Both the position numbers and the translations under genes were made by a program. This document shows, in pieces, positions 1-8,752 of a stretch of DNA of 44,955 nt (positions are counted from its first letter, which is position 1; every line of letters begins with the position of its first letter). Source of the DNA: Hyphomicrobiales bacterium (GTDB taxonomy: Bacteria > Pseudomonadota > Alphaproteobacteria > Rhizobiales > Aestuariivirgaceae); assembly GCA_016710435.1 (NCBI GenBank), contig JADJVV010000012.1:1-44955 (forward strand). The letters run 5' to 3'. The notes under the pieces are model-generated. The model saw nothing but the letters and a program-made list of their open reading frames with translations, was not told where the DNA came from and searched no databases.

Positions 1-1
1 C

Positions 2-2884
2 ACGGACGCGCTCACGGCACAGGCGGAGCCCTGGGATGCCATGGACAAGGGAGCCTTCCCGTTCCCGGAGTACTTCCCTCTCTACCGGGTGACCTACAAG
101 GCATCGGTCGCCTACACCGGAGTCACTGGCCGGGTTCGCATCGAGAAGGTCACCAGCGTTGCCCAGGGAGGCGAAAGCGGAGTCTCGGGAGCCACGGTGC
201 ACAACTCCCTGAGTGGTCGCGATGCGATCGACGCGCATCCAGCCCTCTCGATCACTGACATCTACAATCTGACCAACGGGGCCCTCCTCAAGAAGATCTC
301 CACCGGAGTCGTGGCGGCCACGGCCGCGGATCTCCCGGCGCACGCATCGCGCCACCATTACGGCGGATCCGATGCGCTGACAGGGCAATCCATCGGAGGA
401 CTCCGCGTATCGGACAAGCCGACATTCGCAGGACTGATCTCAAAGGTGACTGGAACAGCTACCGACATCGATTTCTACAGCCTGGGCGGATACCGGCAGA
501 TGTCGTTTCGATGGAGCGACACGTCACAGCAACTTGAACTCTTCTCCTCGAACGATACTGGAGTAGCTCGCGCGAATCGGATGCTGATTCCGCGCTCGTC
601 ATCTTCGCCGGTTTCGATCCTTCTTGGATTGACAGTTACTGGCACGACGACTCTTGACACGTCTCTCTCTGGGATGCTGAAGGCTACAGCCGGAGTTGTT
701 TCGGCTGCAAGCGCAAGCGATCTTCCGCTTCATGCTTCTCGTCACCACTCTGGGGGGTCTGATCCACTGGCTGGCCAGTCGATCGCAGGACTCCTCACCA
801 ATAGCGTCCCAACATTTGCTGGACTCAACCTGAAGGTTTCTGGAACAGCAGCCGATCTCAACTACCAAAGCTTGGCTGGTGTTCGCCAAATGTCTGTCCG
901 TTGGAGCGACGCGTCGCAACAGATCGAGGTATTCTCTTCGAATGATGCTGGTGGATCGCGTTCTAATCGAATGCTGATTCCGAGAGCAGATGCATCTCCA
1001 GTTCAGATCCTTCTTGGCTTAAAGATCACTGGCACAACGACTCTCGATACCAGTTTGACGGGGATGTTGAAGGCTACGGCCGGAGTCGTGTCAGTTGCCG
1101 GCGCATCCGACCTTCCTGCGCACGCCTCACTCCACCAGTGGGATGGAGCAGACCCGATCCAGGGGCAACTCCTGCTTGGGCTTCGCGCGCACGAAACTCC
1201 ATCATTTGGAGGGATCCAGAGCGGATCTGTAACTGGATATTTACCTATCCGCGGAAATACTGGCGTAGAAATCGCAAGGTTCAACGCTGATGGATTTATT
1301 AGCTATGGCGATATTACGCTAAGTGGCGACTTATCAATCGCAAATCTTAGCGGAGTTCTTTATGCGGCAAATGGAAGAGTTAGAGTAGCGATTGGAGCTG
1401 ATCTTCCTGCGCATACGCATTACACGACAGATGTATCCGAAGGAACAAATCTCTGGTTCACATACCAACGAGCCCGTGATGCGATAAGCGGAAGCCATCC
1501 AATGTCAGTGGTTAATGGCGTTGTTTTGCACGCAGACACTGATGGATATAGGCACGTTCCGGCAAATGGTACAACAAATAGCGGAAAGTTCCTTGTATCT
1601 GGCGGATCGGCTGGATCATACACATGGGAAACAATCGCGGCAGGAAGCCTACCGGTTCACGCATTCAGACACCATTACAATGGATCTGACCCGCTTGCTG
1701 GGCAGTCGATTGCAGGTCTACTTATATCTAGCTCTCCTGAGTTTGCTGGATTGAAGATTGGGTCGATAAGTGGAATCTTGAAGGCGACGGCAGGAGTTGT
1801 TGGCGTTGCTAGCGCAAGTGATATTCCAGATCATGCTGGAAGTCATTACTGGGATGGTGGAGACTCTATTCAAGGACAGAGCCTGGCTGGCCTTCTTCCA
1901 TCATCTAGCCCTGCTTTTGCTGGACTGACCGTTGGATCGCTTACCGGAATGATTAAGGCTACGGCTGGCGTACTAAGTGTTGCTAGTGGAAGCGACATTC
2001 CTGACCATGGATCTCGCCATCATTATACTGGAGCAGATCCTATTACTGGTCAATTGCTTTCTGGACTTCTTGTGACGAGCACGCCAAGATTTAATGGGGT
2101 TAACCTACAGGGAGCAACATCAGATTATTCCAGCCTTCGCTTCTATGATAATTCAGGAGTTCTAAAGCATCAGATATTTAGGGCATCAAACTCAAATGGC
2201 GGAGTATTATCGATAGTTGGGGCTTCCTTAACGGACTATAGGATTACTATCCCATCGCTTGGAACGCTTCCAATCGAAATCGATGGAGGTATGAAGTTTT
2301 TCAGCGGAGATCTAACGCTAAATACTTCGCTGAATGGGATGCTGAAGGCTACATCGGGTCTTGTCGGAATTGCTGGAGAGTCTGATCTTCCAGGAGGACC
2401 ATACCTTCCTCTTGCTGGCGGAAAGCGAATCAGCGGGTGGGTCGCCTTTGATGCTGTGCTTTATGCCACAGACTCGATAGGGTTTTCAGGATACACAATG
2501 GGTCAGCTTGGAATGGAATTGTATACCGCATATTCCATCTATGGAGACGTCCAGTATACGATTGAATCTCCAACTAACATCGATAATGTTGTCAGCTTTG
2601 AGAGCAAGGGAACTTTCAAATTCAAGCCAAAGCTGTTTTCGTCAGGCTTCGAACTACCCGTGCTCGGGGCGCAAGAAGTCATCATGCTGGTTGGGGATAC
2701 GGGTGCTGACAACCCGTACTACTGGTACACGGCGACTCAGAACGTGAGGTATCGAGATGGAGGGGCTACCGTAAGCGTGTCTGCTGGCGGGAACGCCATC
2801 AACGTGGACGCCAGGGGCAAGTGCATGATTCTTGTCGGGCCAACGACAAACTCCTCAGACCAATGCTCCCTCTACATCGTTTGA
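2..2884 (+). CDS. Tail fibre-like protein with HHxxGxDP repeats (5' end outside window)
   Basis: Probable receptor-binding tail fibre. The frame is open to the left edge, so the true start lies outside; the first internal ATG is at 41. The protein contains six copies of a motif of the type H-A-S-R-H-H-x-x-G-S-D-P, a motif found in many phage fibre and baseplate-appended proteins. The His codons that open the copies are at 341, 731, 1121, 1658, 1832 and 2006. The first three are exactly 390 bp apart (130-residue repeats sharing RWSDxSQQ and NRMLIPR blocks), the last three exactly 174 bp apart (58-residue repeats). Most copies are linked by a GMLKATAGVVS-type segment. The C-terminal part (about 2400-2884) is non-repetitive and may be the tip. 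Fibre function is inferred from repeat type, length and the virion context; the receptor cannot be predicted. The second half is visibly AT-richer than the first 1 kb. Confidence 0.75.
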   Translation, partial: TDALTAQAEPWDAMDKGAFPFPEYFPLYRVTYKASVAYTGVTGRVRIEKVTSVAQGGESGVSGATVHNSLSGRDAIDAHPALSITDIYNLTNGALLKKISTGVVAATAADLPAHASRHHYGGSDALTGQSIGGLRVSDKPTFAGLISKVTGTATDIDFYSLGGYRQMSFRWSDTSQQLELFSSNDTGVARANRMLIPRSSSSPVSILLGLTVTGTTTLDTSLSGMLKATAGVVSAASASDLPLHASRHHSGGSDPLAGQSIAGLLTNSVPTFAGLNLKVSGTAADLNYQSLAGVRQMSVRWSDASQQIEVFSSNDAGGSRSNRMLIPRADASPVQILLGLKITGTTTLDTSLTGMLKATAGVVSVAGASDLPAHASLHQWDGADPIQGQLLLGLRAHETPSFGGIQSGSVTGYLPIRGNTGVEIARFNADGFISYGDITLSGDLSIANLSGVLYAANGRVRVAIGADLPAHTHYTTDVSEGTNLWFTYQRARDAISGSHPMSVVNGVVLHADTDGYRHVPANGTTNSGKFLVSGGSAGSYTWETIAAGSLPVHAFRHHYNGSDPLAGQSIAGLLISSSPEFAGLKIGSISGILKATAGVVGVASASDIPDHAGSHYWDGGDSIQGQSLAGLLPSSSPAFAGLTVGSLTGMIKATAGVLSVASGSDIPDHGSRHHYTGADPITGQLLSGLLVTSTPRFNGVNLQGATSDYSSLRFYDNSGVLKHQIFRASNSNGGVLSIVGASLTDYRITIPSLGTLPIEIDGGMKFFSGDLTLNTSLNGMLKATSGLVGIAGESDLPGGPYLPLAGGKRISGWVAFDAVLYATDSIGFSGYTMGQLGMELYTAYSIYGDVQYTIESPTNIDNVVSFESKGTFKFKPKLFSSGFELPVLGAQEVIMLVGDTGADNPYYWYTATQNVRYRDGGATVSVSAGGNAINVDARGKCMILVGPTTNSSDQCSLYIV
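322..2090 (+). repeat. Two period classes of in-gene repeats in the tail fibre
   Basis: Six degenerate repeats within the fibre gene. Three long units (period 390 bp) are followed by three short units (period 174 bp). Both classes keep the reading frame. They share the DLPxHASRHH and GQSIAGLL cores, while the long class also carries a 70-residue insert ending in a TTLDTSL segment. Confidence 0.8.
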
Positions 2885-2912
2885 GGGTATATTTCCGGGA
2901 AGGAGGGATCTC

Positions 2913-3173
2913 ATGCCACAGATCAGCGTCAACTTGGACCAGACCACCCACGACCTATTACAGGCGGAGGCCCACCAGCTCGGAGTCTCCCTGGAGGAGG
3001 TCGCTTTTGGTGACCGTCCCGTGAAGGATGTCGCCAGGGAGAAGCTTCACCAGGCGCTTTCCCGCGATTTCGATGCTGGAAAGATCCCGTCCGAACTGGT
3101 CGCTTCTGCCATCGCCTTCGGGCTGAAGGTAAAGGCTGACCGCGAGCAGTCCAAAGCCAAGGGAGTTGTCTGA
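2913..3173 (+). CDS. Small hypothetical protein (86 aa)
   Basis: Unrecognised acidic/basic mixed helical protein. The ATG at 2913 is chosen because a strong Shine-Dalgarno (GGAAGGAGGG) sits just upstream; an in-frame start at 2832 lies inside the fibre gene and has no such site. The N-terminus (QISVNLDQTTHDLLQAEA) resembles the short beta strand plus helices of ribbon-helix-helix proteins. That is only a suggestion, as no DNA-binding evidence is visible. The stop overlaps the next start as TGATG, so the two are probably translationally coupled. Confidence 0.7.
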   Translation: MPQISVNLDQTTHDLLQAEAHQLGVSLEEVAFGDRPVKDVAREKLHQALSRDFDAGKIPSELVASAIAFGLKVKADREQSKAKGVV

Positions 3174-3532
3174 TGAGCAATATCCTCCAAGGGCTCACCA
3201 ACGAGAAGGCCAGCCAGATCGTCATCGCCATGAGCATGATGACCGGGCCAGGGGCGGAAAGCCGTATTGAGTTCGTGGCTGAGCTCCGCAAGCGGTCGCT
3301 GGCCAAGACCCTCGACAAGGACATCGTGGTCACCCGCCGCGTGGCGACCGACTTCCGCAACGGCATCATGTCCGGAGTCCAGGAGAAGGGCCGTACCGAC
3401 ATGGAGGCCGCCTTGCTTCTGGAAGTGGCATCCACGTTGGGAATCCGGTCCTGGATCAAACTCCCCCAGGCAGAGGAAGCCAAGGACGAGTTCGACCCGC
3501 CAGAAAACATCCCATTCGACGGAGCTGAATAA
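3173..3532 (+). CDS. Hypothetical protein (119 aa)
   Basis: Soluble, mostly helical protein with no family recognised. It has an acidic, Pro-rich C-terminus (residues about 98-119). The start codon overlaps the upstream stop by one base and its own stop overlaps the following ATG by one base, placing it in a tightly coupled cassette between the tail fibre and a small membrane protein. Position suggests a tail-assembly, chaperone or lysis-region accessory role, which the sequence itself does not show. Confidence 0.65.
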   Translation: MSNILQGLTNEKASQIVIAMSMMTGPGAESRIEFVAELRKRSLAKTLDKDIVVTRRVATDFRNGIMSGVQEKGRTDMEAALLLEVASTLGIRSWIKLPQAEEAKDEFDPPENIPFDGAE

Positions 3533-3768
3533 TGACTCAGGCCCAACAGAAACAGGTTTCGGTCGCAACTCTTGTCACGATTTGCACCCTGTTGGGCGGA
3601 GTCGCCGGGGGAATCCTCACCGCCTATAAAATCGGTGACGATCGGTACACGCGCAATGAGGTGACCGCCCAGATCAAGGAAAAGCTCGACAATCTGGAGA
3701 AGGGGCAGGATCGTCTCGAAAAGAAGATTGATATGCTTTCCCAACCACTTGCACACAAGGCGGACTGA
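3532..3768 (+). CDS. Small one-TM coiled-coil membrane protein (holin or spanin-like candidate)
   Basis: 78 residues. One hydrophobic segment (residues about 9-31, Gly-rich) is followed by a charged amphipathic helix (about 40-70, with EKLDNLEKGQDRLEKKID) that looks like a coiled coil. This layout fits phage inner-membrane lysis proteins such as i-spanins or small holins, and an M15 peptidase gene lies about 2 kb downstream in the same operon. No sequence signature separates holin, spanin and unrelated membrane protein, so the lysis role is inference. Confidence 0.55.
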   Translation: MTQAQQKQVSVATLVTICTLLGGVAGGILTAYKIGDDRYTRNEVTAQIKEKLDNLEKGQDRLEKKIDMLSQPLAHKAD

Positions 3769-3770
3769 CC

Positions 3771-4133
3771 ATGCTTCTCGAACTTCTCAAGAAGGCCACA
3801 TCGACGGTTGCTCAACCAGCCGCCAGCGAGTGCAAGAGTTTCGACTCGCGCGAGAAGGGACTCCGCTCCGTTCATTCCGTGAAGACCTTCACGATCGCCG
3901 GTCCGAATACCGGGACCTGGTCGGCAACGGTTGTCGTCGGAAGTACTCCGGACGGCAAGGGGTGGAGACCAACCACCAAGACCTACATCATCTCGAACTC
4001 GACTCCTGCGGTTGATGATGCTCTGGACATTGCTGCCGACAACTGGGGAGCCTGGATCACCGCGTACTCCGGCGATGCAAATGTGCTCGGTTCCAATGGA
4101 TGGCAGGGGATCAACGTGATGGTAGAGGCGTAA
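3771..4133 (+). CDS. Hypothetical protein (120 aa)
   Basis: Unrecognised. After a short helical N-terminus the protein looks beta-rich, with many Thr, Ser and Gly (FTIAGPNTGTWSATVVVGST), followed by a helical segment. It starts two bases after the preceding stop and ends two bases before the next start. It lies between a small membrane protein and a putative tail protein, so a minor virion protein is possible. Confidence 0.6.
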   Translation: MLLELLKKATSTVAQPAASECKSFDSREKGLRSVHSVKTFTIAGPNTGTWSATVVVGSTPDGKGWRPTTKTYIISNSTPAVDDALDIAADNWGAWITAYSGDANVLGSNGWQGINVMVEA

Positions 4134-4135
4134 TC

Positions 4136-5704
4136 ATGGGAACCCCATGGCTTCAGCCGACTCAGGATCCCTCCACCAACACCACCCGGTTCGATGGGGA
4201 GGTAGAGGTCGCCGGAGTAGTCACCGATTCCCTTGGCTGGCCAGCATTCCGCGACCGGTACGAGCTGAATTTCCCGACGCTCGCAGATACCGACGTCTGG
4301 ACAACGGAAAAATTTCTGACCGCGTATCAAAACGGGGCAGTTCAGACGATCGTGATCCCAGCCAACACGTTCACAGCCAACACCATTGGACGCACGCTGA
4401 ATTTCGTCTTCGATCTCGGGCTCCAATTTGTGCTCCCAACTGACGCGCTCGCCATGAAAATCTACGCGAACGGCGCTTTGCTGGGATCCGTCGGAATCAA
4501 TCTGAGGCAAACTGCGAACCTGCCGAGCGGACGCGCTCACATCCTGAAAATCGATGCATCATTCATGCAAACTGGATGGACGGCAGGAACCACCTCAGCA
4601 TCGGGCCGATTCCATGGGAAAAACTCGCTCTATCCGCAGGATGGCGTGACCGGAGACATCGACATCGGCGGGTTAGTCAAATCCTCCGACGGAACCCCAT
4701 CGTTCAACGCAACCGTCGATCAAACCATCACCATCGGTCTAACCTGGAACACCCGTGGGAATTTCGGTGCAGGCGGGATCACTCGCGTCGGAAATCGTTT
4801 CATTTGGCCTACGGCGGCTGGCTCTGCGGTTGTCGGGGCGATCCTCGAAACCTCGTCGGAAAATGTTCTCGGATCCACTCGAAAAATTTATGCCAGGCTG
4901 AACGACAACGTCACGGTTACGGGGAATGCCACCGCCACGAATGGACTGCACGTCATCGCCGCAAATAATAGCGGGATTGTCACGGTCGGATATTTGGGGG
5001 GATCATACCGCGCAGTTGAACACGGGTTGACAACCGCACACCTTCAGGCGGCCTGCTACAACAAAGCAACGAAGACGTTTTTTGTCGCTGGCGTTGGTGG
5101 CGTGATTCTGAAATCGCTGGACAACGGAACCACCTGGGCGGCAGTCACAAACGCCCAGACGTGGGACATCTATTCAATGGTTCCATTTGGGAATGGTTTC
5201 GTGGCGGTCGGAAACTCCACCACCCAGTATCTGACCTCGTCCGATGGTGTCACTGTGACGACCGGTACCAATACGACGTCACAGGTCCTCCGGGCGGTCT
5301 GGATCAATGCTGCCGGAAATTGGCTGGCGGTCGGCGCTTCCAATGCGGCGCTCTGGTACAACGGATCCACGGTCGCTACCGGTAAAAGCACGGGGATGAA
5401 TGCGTACTCCGTCTATTTTGACGAGGCCACATCCAAATGGTGGGTTGGCGGAACACAGCTATGGTCCACGTCTGATCCGTCCACGTCCGGCACCTACGCG
5501 CAGGCCACGCTCCCGTCATCCGGATTCGATGCCTGGACCGGTACTATTGGTGGGATCAACTCCAAGGGCACCTACATGATCCTCTGTAACATCGGAGGTA
5601 CGCACGTTTTGTTCTCAACCAACTCCGGTACAGCATGGTCGCGACTCGGGTATAATAACGGCCTATGGTTCGGAGACTCGGCATCCATTCGGTTGGGGCT
5701 ATGA
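4136..5704 (+). CDS. Putative tail-associated protein with beta-propeller-like (BNR-type) repeats
   Basis: 522 residues. The start at 4136 follows the previous stop (TAATCATG); the in-frame ATG at 4100 would overlap that gene. The N-terminal third is beta-rich. From about residue 290 on, repeats of the type ILKSLDNGTTW, FVAVGNS..YLTSSDG, WLAVGASNAALWYNG and WWVGGTQLWSTSD recur. They resemble the S-x-D-x-G-x-x-W repeats of BNR/sialidase-like beta propellers often found in phage tail proteins. A carbohydrate- or receptor-binding role in the virion is inferred; no catalytic residues can be assigned. The stop overlaps a following ATG as ATGA. Confidence 0.65.
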   Translation: MGTPWLQPTQDPSTNTTRFDGEVEVAGVVTDSLGWPAFRDRYELNFPTLADTDVWTTEKFLTAYQNGAVQTIVIPANTFTANTIGRTLNFVFDLGLQFVLPTDALAMKIYANGALLGSVGINLRQTANLPSGRAHILKIDASFMQTGWTAGTTSASGRFHGKNSLYPQDGVTGDIDIGGLVKSSDGTPSFNATVDQTITIGLTWNTRGNFGAGGITRVGNRFIWPTAAGSAVVGAILETSSENVLGSTRKIYARLNDNVTVTGNATATNGLHVIAANNSGIVTVGYLGGSYRAVEHGLTTAHLQAACYNKATKTFFVAGVGGVILKSLDNGTTWAAVTNAQTWDIYSMVPFGNGFVAVGNSTTQYLTSSDGVTVTTGTNTTSQVLRAVWINAAGNWLAVGASNAALWYNGSTVATGKSTGMNAYSVYFDEATSKWWVGGTQLWSTSDPSTSGTYAQATLPSSGFDAWTGTIGGINSKGTYMILCNIGGTHVLFSTNSGTAWSRLGYNNGLWFGDSASIRLGL

Positions 5705-5781
5705 TCCGCCGCGCTCGTGGACTCTGGACCCTCCTCCTCAACCTTACCCACGGCAGCGCGTACCAGGAGGGGCAGGGGTGA
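5701..5781 (+). CDS. Candidate 26-residue microprotein bridging two genes
   Basis: ATG at 5701 overlaps the upstream stop (ATGA) and the TGA at 5779-5781 overlaps the downstream GTG start (GTGA). The peptide begins MIRRARGLWTLLLNL and ends GQG: a basic N-terminus with a very short hydrophobic stretch. Double four-base coupling is unlikely to be accidental, but the open frame is short. It may act only to carry ribosomes to the peptidase start, or be a real small membrane-active peptide. Confidence 0.4.
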   Translation: MIRRARGLWTLLLNLTHGSAYQEGQG

Positions 5782-6242
5782 GCTACATCCTCGGTACCCG
5801 GTCACGCGAGAATCTTGTCGGCGTCCATCCCGACCTCGTTCGCGTCGTGCTCCGTGCCATCGAGATCACAGCCCAAGACTTCCAGGTCCACGACGGAGTC
5901 CGCACGACCGAGGAGCAAACCGCCCTCGTTGCATCTGGGGCCAGCCAGACCATGGACTCCCGCCACCTGACGGGCCATGCGGTCGACCTGGTTCCGGTAG
6001 TCAACGGGAAGCTCCGGTGGGAGATCGTCCCGTGCTGCAAGATCGCGGAGGCGGTGCGCACGGCGGCCAAAGATCTCGACATCGCCATCCGTTGGGGCGC
6101 ATGCTGGGACGCACGGCTGGACCTGTCGACATCCTCGACCGAGGACATTGTCGCAGGGTACGGGGAGAGGTGCCATCAGCTCGGAAAGCGATGCTTCGTT
6201 GATGGCCCTCACTTCGAGCTTCCGAAATCGGAGTACCCATGA
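5778..6242 (+). CDS. M15 family L-alanyl-D-glutamate peptidase (endolysin type)
   Basis: 154 residues, a normal length for T5-type endolysins. It should cut the peptide stem of peptidoglycan at lysis. The zinc-site pattern is clear: H63 in SRHLTGHAVDL with D70 seven residues later, and D142-G-P-H145 near the C-terminus. These have the same spacing as the zinc ligands and catalytic Asp of the phage T5 enzyme. No signal peptide is seen, so release would need a holin or similar. The start is GTG, four bases overlapping the micro-ORF upstream, with an AGGAGG-like site before it. The stop overlaps the next ATG. Confidence 0.88.
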   Translation: MSYILGTRSRENLVGVHPDLVRVVLRAIEITAQDFQVHDGVRTTEEQTALVASGASQTMDSRHLTGHAVDLVPVVNGKLRWEIVPCCKIAEAVRTAAKDLDIAIRWGACWDARLDLSTSSTEDIVAGYGERCHQLGKRCFVDGPHFELPKSEYP

Positions 6243-6703
6243 CCTTTCCGATTTCCAGGATCATCAAGGGTGACGAACGACTCCGTCGAATAGGCGCTCC
6301 TGTCCCCGATGGCTATTGGGACATCTCGATCGAGATCAAGCAGCAGGAATGGAACGGGATCGGATCCGACCGTGGCTGGTTGAAGGCGTTGGTCATGCCG
6401 ACCAACTTCCTTTTCCCCTGGATGCTGGAGGCAAGCCTTCCTCACGACCTCTGGTGGGGCGTGTTCAACGATGGCAAGCGCGAGACCTTCGAGAAGTCCA
6501 ACTGGGCATGGAAGGACACCTGCTACAAGCTGGCCGACGACTCGTTGAACTGGATGTGGCCCAAGGGATTCCGCGAGACCTTCCGGGATTCCAGGAAGTT
6601 CCAGTCCCGGCAGGGGTGGAAGATCCTGATGTCGGACAAGTGCTGGGAGGTTTTCCAGGAGTCGGCACGGCTGGTGGACGAGGGGTCGGAAACTACCGCT
6701 TGA
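6239..6703 (+). CDS. Hypothetical Trp-rich protein (154 aa)
   Basis: No family recognised. It is notably rich in Trp and Phe (for example NFLFPWMLEASLPHDLWWG), has no clear transmembrane segment, and looks like a compact soluble protein. It overlaps the peptidase stop by four bases (ATGA), so it belongs to the lysis/tail operon. Its 3' end overlaps by 11 bases the 3' end of the leftward helicase gene, making a convergent junction with no spacer or terminator between the two units. Confidence 0.6.
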   Translation: MTFPISRIIKGDERLRRIGAPVPDGYWDISIEIKQQEWNGIGSDRGWLKALVMPTNFLFPWMLEASLPHDLWWGVFNDGKRETFEKSNWAWKDTCYKLADDSLNWMWPKGFRETFRDSRKFQSRQGWKILMSDKCWEVFQESARLVDEGSETTA

Positions 6704-7943
6704 CCAGGTCATAGAACCTGGTCCTGCTTCCATCAAACCCCGCCATCGTTTCTCCATGAGGCCCACGCCTGTTCTTCGCCACCGACACCATGCGCTCCGT
6801 GTCTGGCGACATCGATGCCGGGTCCTGCCATAGGAAGATCACGATGTTCGCATCCTGCTCAATCGCCCCTGACTCCCGTAGGTGGTGGAGTGCAGGCCGC
6901 CCCGCCTTTGCGCCATCCCTGGAAAGTTGCGACAGCAGGATCACCGGGATGTCCAGGCTCATTGCCATCAGCTTTGTGCTCCTGGAGATCTTGGCCACCA
7001 CGTCGTTGCGGCTGTCGCCATCCCCGTCCATGAGCTGGAGGTAGTCGATGCAGACGAGCTCCAGGCCACCACCATTCTTCATGGCCATCGCCTCCGCCTG
7101 AAGCTCCGACACCGTCGTGCAGTGCACAATCCGCAGGTTCTTCTCGCGGATCATCATGACCTCGCGGCATGTCGCCCACTCCTGCGGCGTCAGCGTGCGG
7201 TTCGCGATCCTGTCGATCGGGATGTTCGTGAGGATGGACATCATGTTCTCGATGAGTTCGTCCTCCGACATCTCCAGGCTGTTGATGAGTACCGGACCCA
7301 CAAGCGACACGTTGCACGCGATGGCCAGCATCAGCGACGTCTTCCCTGCCCCGGGTGTTGCCCCAATGACGATCTGGTTCGTCCTGCGGATCTGGATGTA
7401 GTGGTCGAGGAACTTGAGTCCGGTCTTCAGGCACTTCGGCTTCTCATTGGTGAGGATGCGTCCGGCTGCCGCCATGATGCTTCCAGATCCCGCCGTACGC
7501 CCGGCTGCCATGTCCGTCAGGCGGGAGATACCCCTCCATGCTGTCTGGACAAGGTCGATCGCTGATCCGCCCTCCTGGGCCTCCGCAGCCAGCTTTCCGG
7601 CGAAGGTGATGGCGGAGCGGGAGATGGAGTGGTCGCGGACGATCTTGGCGTACCCCTGGAGCCCGATGTCGGAGACGTACTCGTCGGCAACCTCCATCAG
7701 CCAGTCGTCGCCGCCAACCTCATCCAGGCGGCCCTGGCGGCGTAGCTCCTCAGAGATGACCAGAACATCGCCCCGAAGACCGGAACCCGCCAGGTTGCGT
7801 GCGCAGGACCAAAGAACCTGGTGCCTGGGGATGTAGAAGTCGAGAGGGTCGACAGAAGCGAGGATGGCGGGGATGGCCTGGGATCCGCGGACGGCGGCGG
7901 CGATGATGGCGCGCTCGGCCGAGATGGAGTGGGGGGAAAGCAT
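6693..7943 (-). CDS. DnaB-type replicative helicase
   Basis: 416 residues. Unwinds the replication fork as a hexamer. The N-terminal helical domain (SAERAIIAAAV at about 8-18) is followed by a RecA-like domain with Walker A GATPGAGKT (194-202), Walker B LVCIDYLQL (about 296-304) and the DnaB H4-type segment LRESGAIEQDA (about 355-365). The start at 7943 overlaps the upstream stop as TGATG; a longer in-frame extension to 8060 is low-complexity Arg/Pro and lies inside the upstream gene. It is shorter than bacterial DnaB (about 470) but normal for phages. No primase domain is seen. Confidence 0.9.
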   Translation of the reverse strand: MLSPHSISAERAIIAAAVRGSQAIPAILASVDPLDFYIPRHQVLWSCARNLAGSGLRGDVLVISEELRRQGRLDEVGGDDWLMEVADEYVSDIGLQGYAKIVRDHSISRSAITFAGKLAAEAQEGGSAIDLVQTAWRGISRLTDMAAGRTAGSGSIMAAAGRILTNEKPKCLKTGLKFLDHYIQIRRTNQIVIGATPGAGKTSLMLAIACNVSLVGPVLINSLEMSEDELIENMMSILTNIPIDRIANRTLTPQEWATCREVMMIREKNLRIVHCTTVSELQAEAMAMKNGGGLELVCIDYLQLMDGDGDSRNDVVAKISRSTKLMAMSLDIPVILLSQLSRDGAKAGRPALHHLRESGAIEQDANIVIFLWQDPASMSPDTERMVSVAKNRRGPHGETMAGFDGSRTRFYDLVKR

Positions 7944-8752
7944 CAGTTGTCTCCGAACGGGGCGTAGGGTGCGCGTGCGGCGGTCTCGGCGGCACGGCGG
8001 GATGCGATGTAGGCGGGGCCGTGGTCCCGCTTCCAATTGTTCGAGCAGGTCCTGGCGCAACCCTTCCAGTTCTTGATGGGCTTGCCGTCCTTGAACTCCC
8101 AGTTGCCCTTCTCGTAGTGGGCGTAGGCGCTCTCGGCGTCAACGGCCGGCCACCAGGGGAACGTCTCCTTGGCGTAGGCATGCCACTCCTCGATGGTTGG
8201 TGCTGCTGGGAGCGAGGTTGGAGCTTTACGCTGACGCTGCCTAGCTTCAGCCTTTACGGGCGTGGGTTGTTGCTCCGGTGAGCTGACAGTTTTGCCTTCG
8301 CTGACGTTGCTTCGTGTCGCTGCGCTTTGTTCTTCAGAAGTAACAGATGAAGTAACAGATGTATGATCGTTCGCCGTCCCGGACGGCAATCGTCCGCCAT
8401 CCGCGGCGGCAATCGAATCGGATTCCGGGCGGCAAACGAGAGCCTCCAAAACCTGGAAGTTGATCGAGTACCAGATGGTCGCCAAAGACGCTCCGCGCTT
8501 CAGGATTCCACGGCGCTCCTCAAGCACCCCGACCTCACGCAACTTCCTCCTGGCGCTCTCCTGGCGCTCGTTCGTCAGTCCGGTCTGCTTCTCCATCTGA
8601 TCCTTGGTGCAGTACCACCAGGACTCCTTGTACCAGTTGTTGGACAGGTCCTGCGACGAGATAGCGCTTCCGAGCCAGATGGCGGCGTCCGACCCGAACG
8701 AGCGGACGATGTCGGCCGAGACGGCGATCAAGCGGAATTTTGAGGGGATCAT
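7943..8752 (-). CDS. Putative replication initiator / helicase loader (winged-helix type)
   Basis: 269 residues. The N-terminal part (about 20-95) has the layout of phage replisome-organiser or DnaD/RepA-like winged-helix domains: W-x-x-T-x-x-x-M-x-x-x-T-G-L followed by ARRKLREVGVLEERR. A Ser/Thr/Gln-rich linker (about 115-185) joins it to a C-terminal domain (about 186-260) with EEWHAYAKETFPWWP and WKGCARTCSNNWKRD, reminiscent of C-terminal regions of phage replication proteins. Coupling to the DnaB-type gene (TGATG) strongly supports a loader or initiator role. Origin position is unknown; the upstream intergenic region is a candidate. Confidence 0.65.
   Translation of the reverse strand: MIPSKFRLIAVSADIVRSFGSDAAIWLGSAISSQDLSNNWYKESWWYCTKDQMEKQTGLTNERQESARRKLREVGVLEERRGILKRGASLATIWYSINFQVLEALVCRPESDSIAAADGGRLPSGTANDHTSVTSSVTSEEQSAATRSNVSEGKTVSSPEQQPTPVKAEARQRQRKAPTSLPAAPTIEEWHAYAKETFPWWPAVDAESAYAHYEKGNWEFKDGKPIKNWKGCARTCSNNWKRDHGPAYIASRRAAETAARAPYAPFGDN

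Noticed and set aside
2929..3756. 275-residue minus-strand open frame under the small rightward genes
   Set aside because: Low-complexity shadow of four well-started plus-strand genes.
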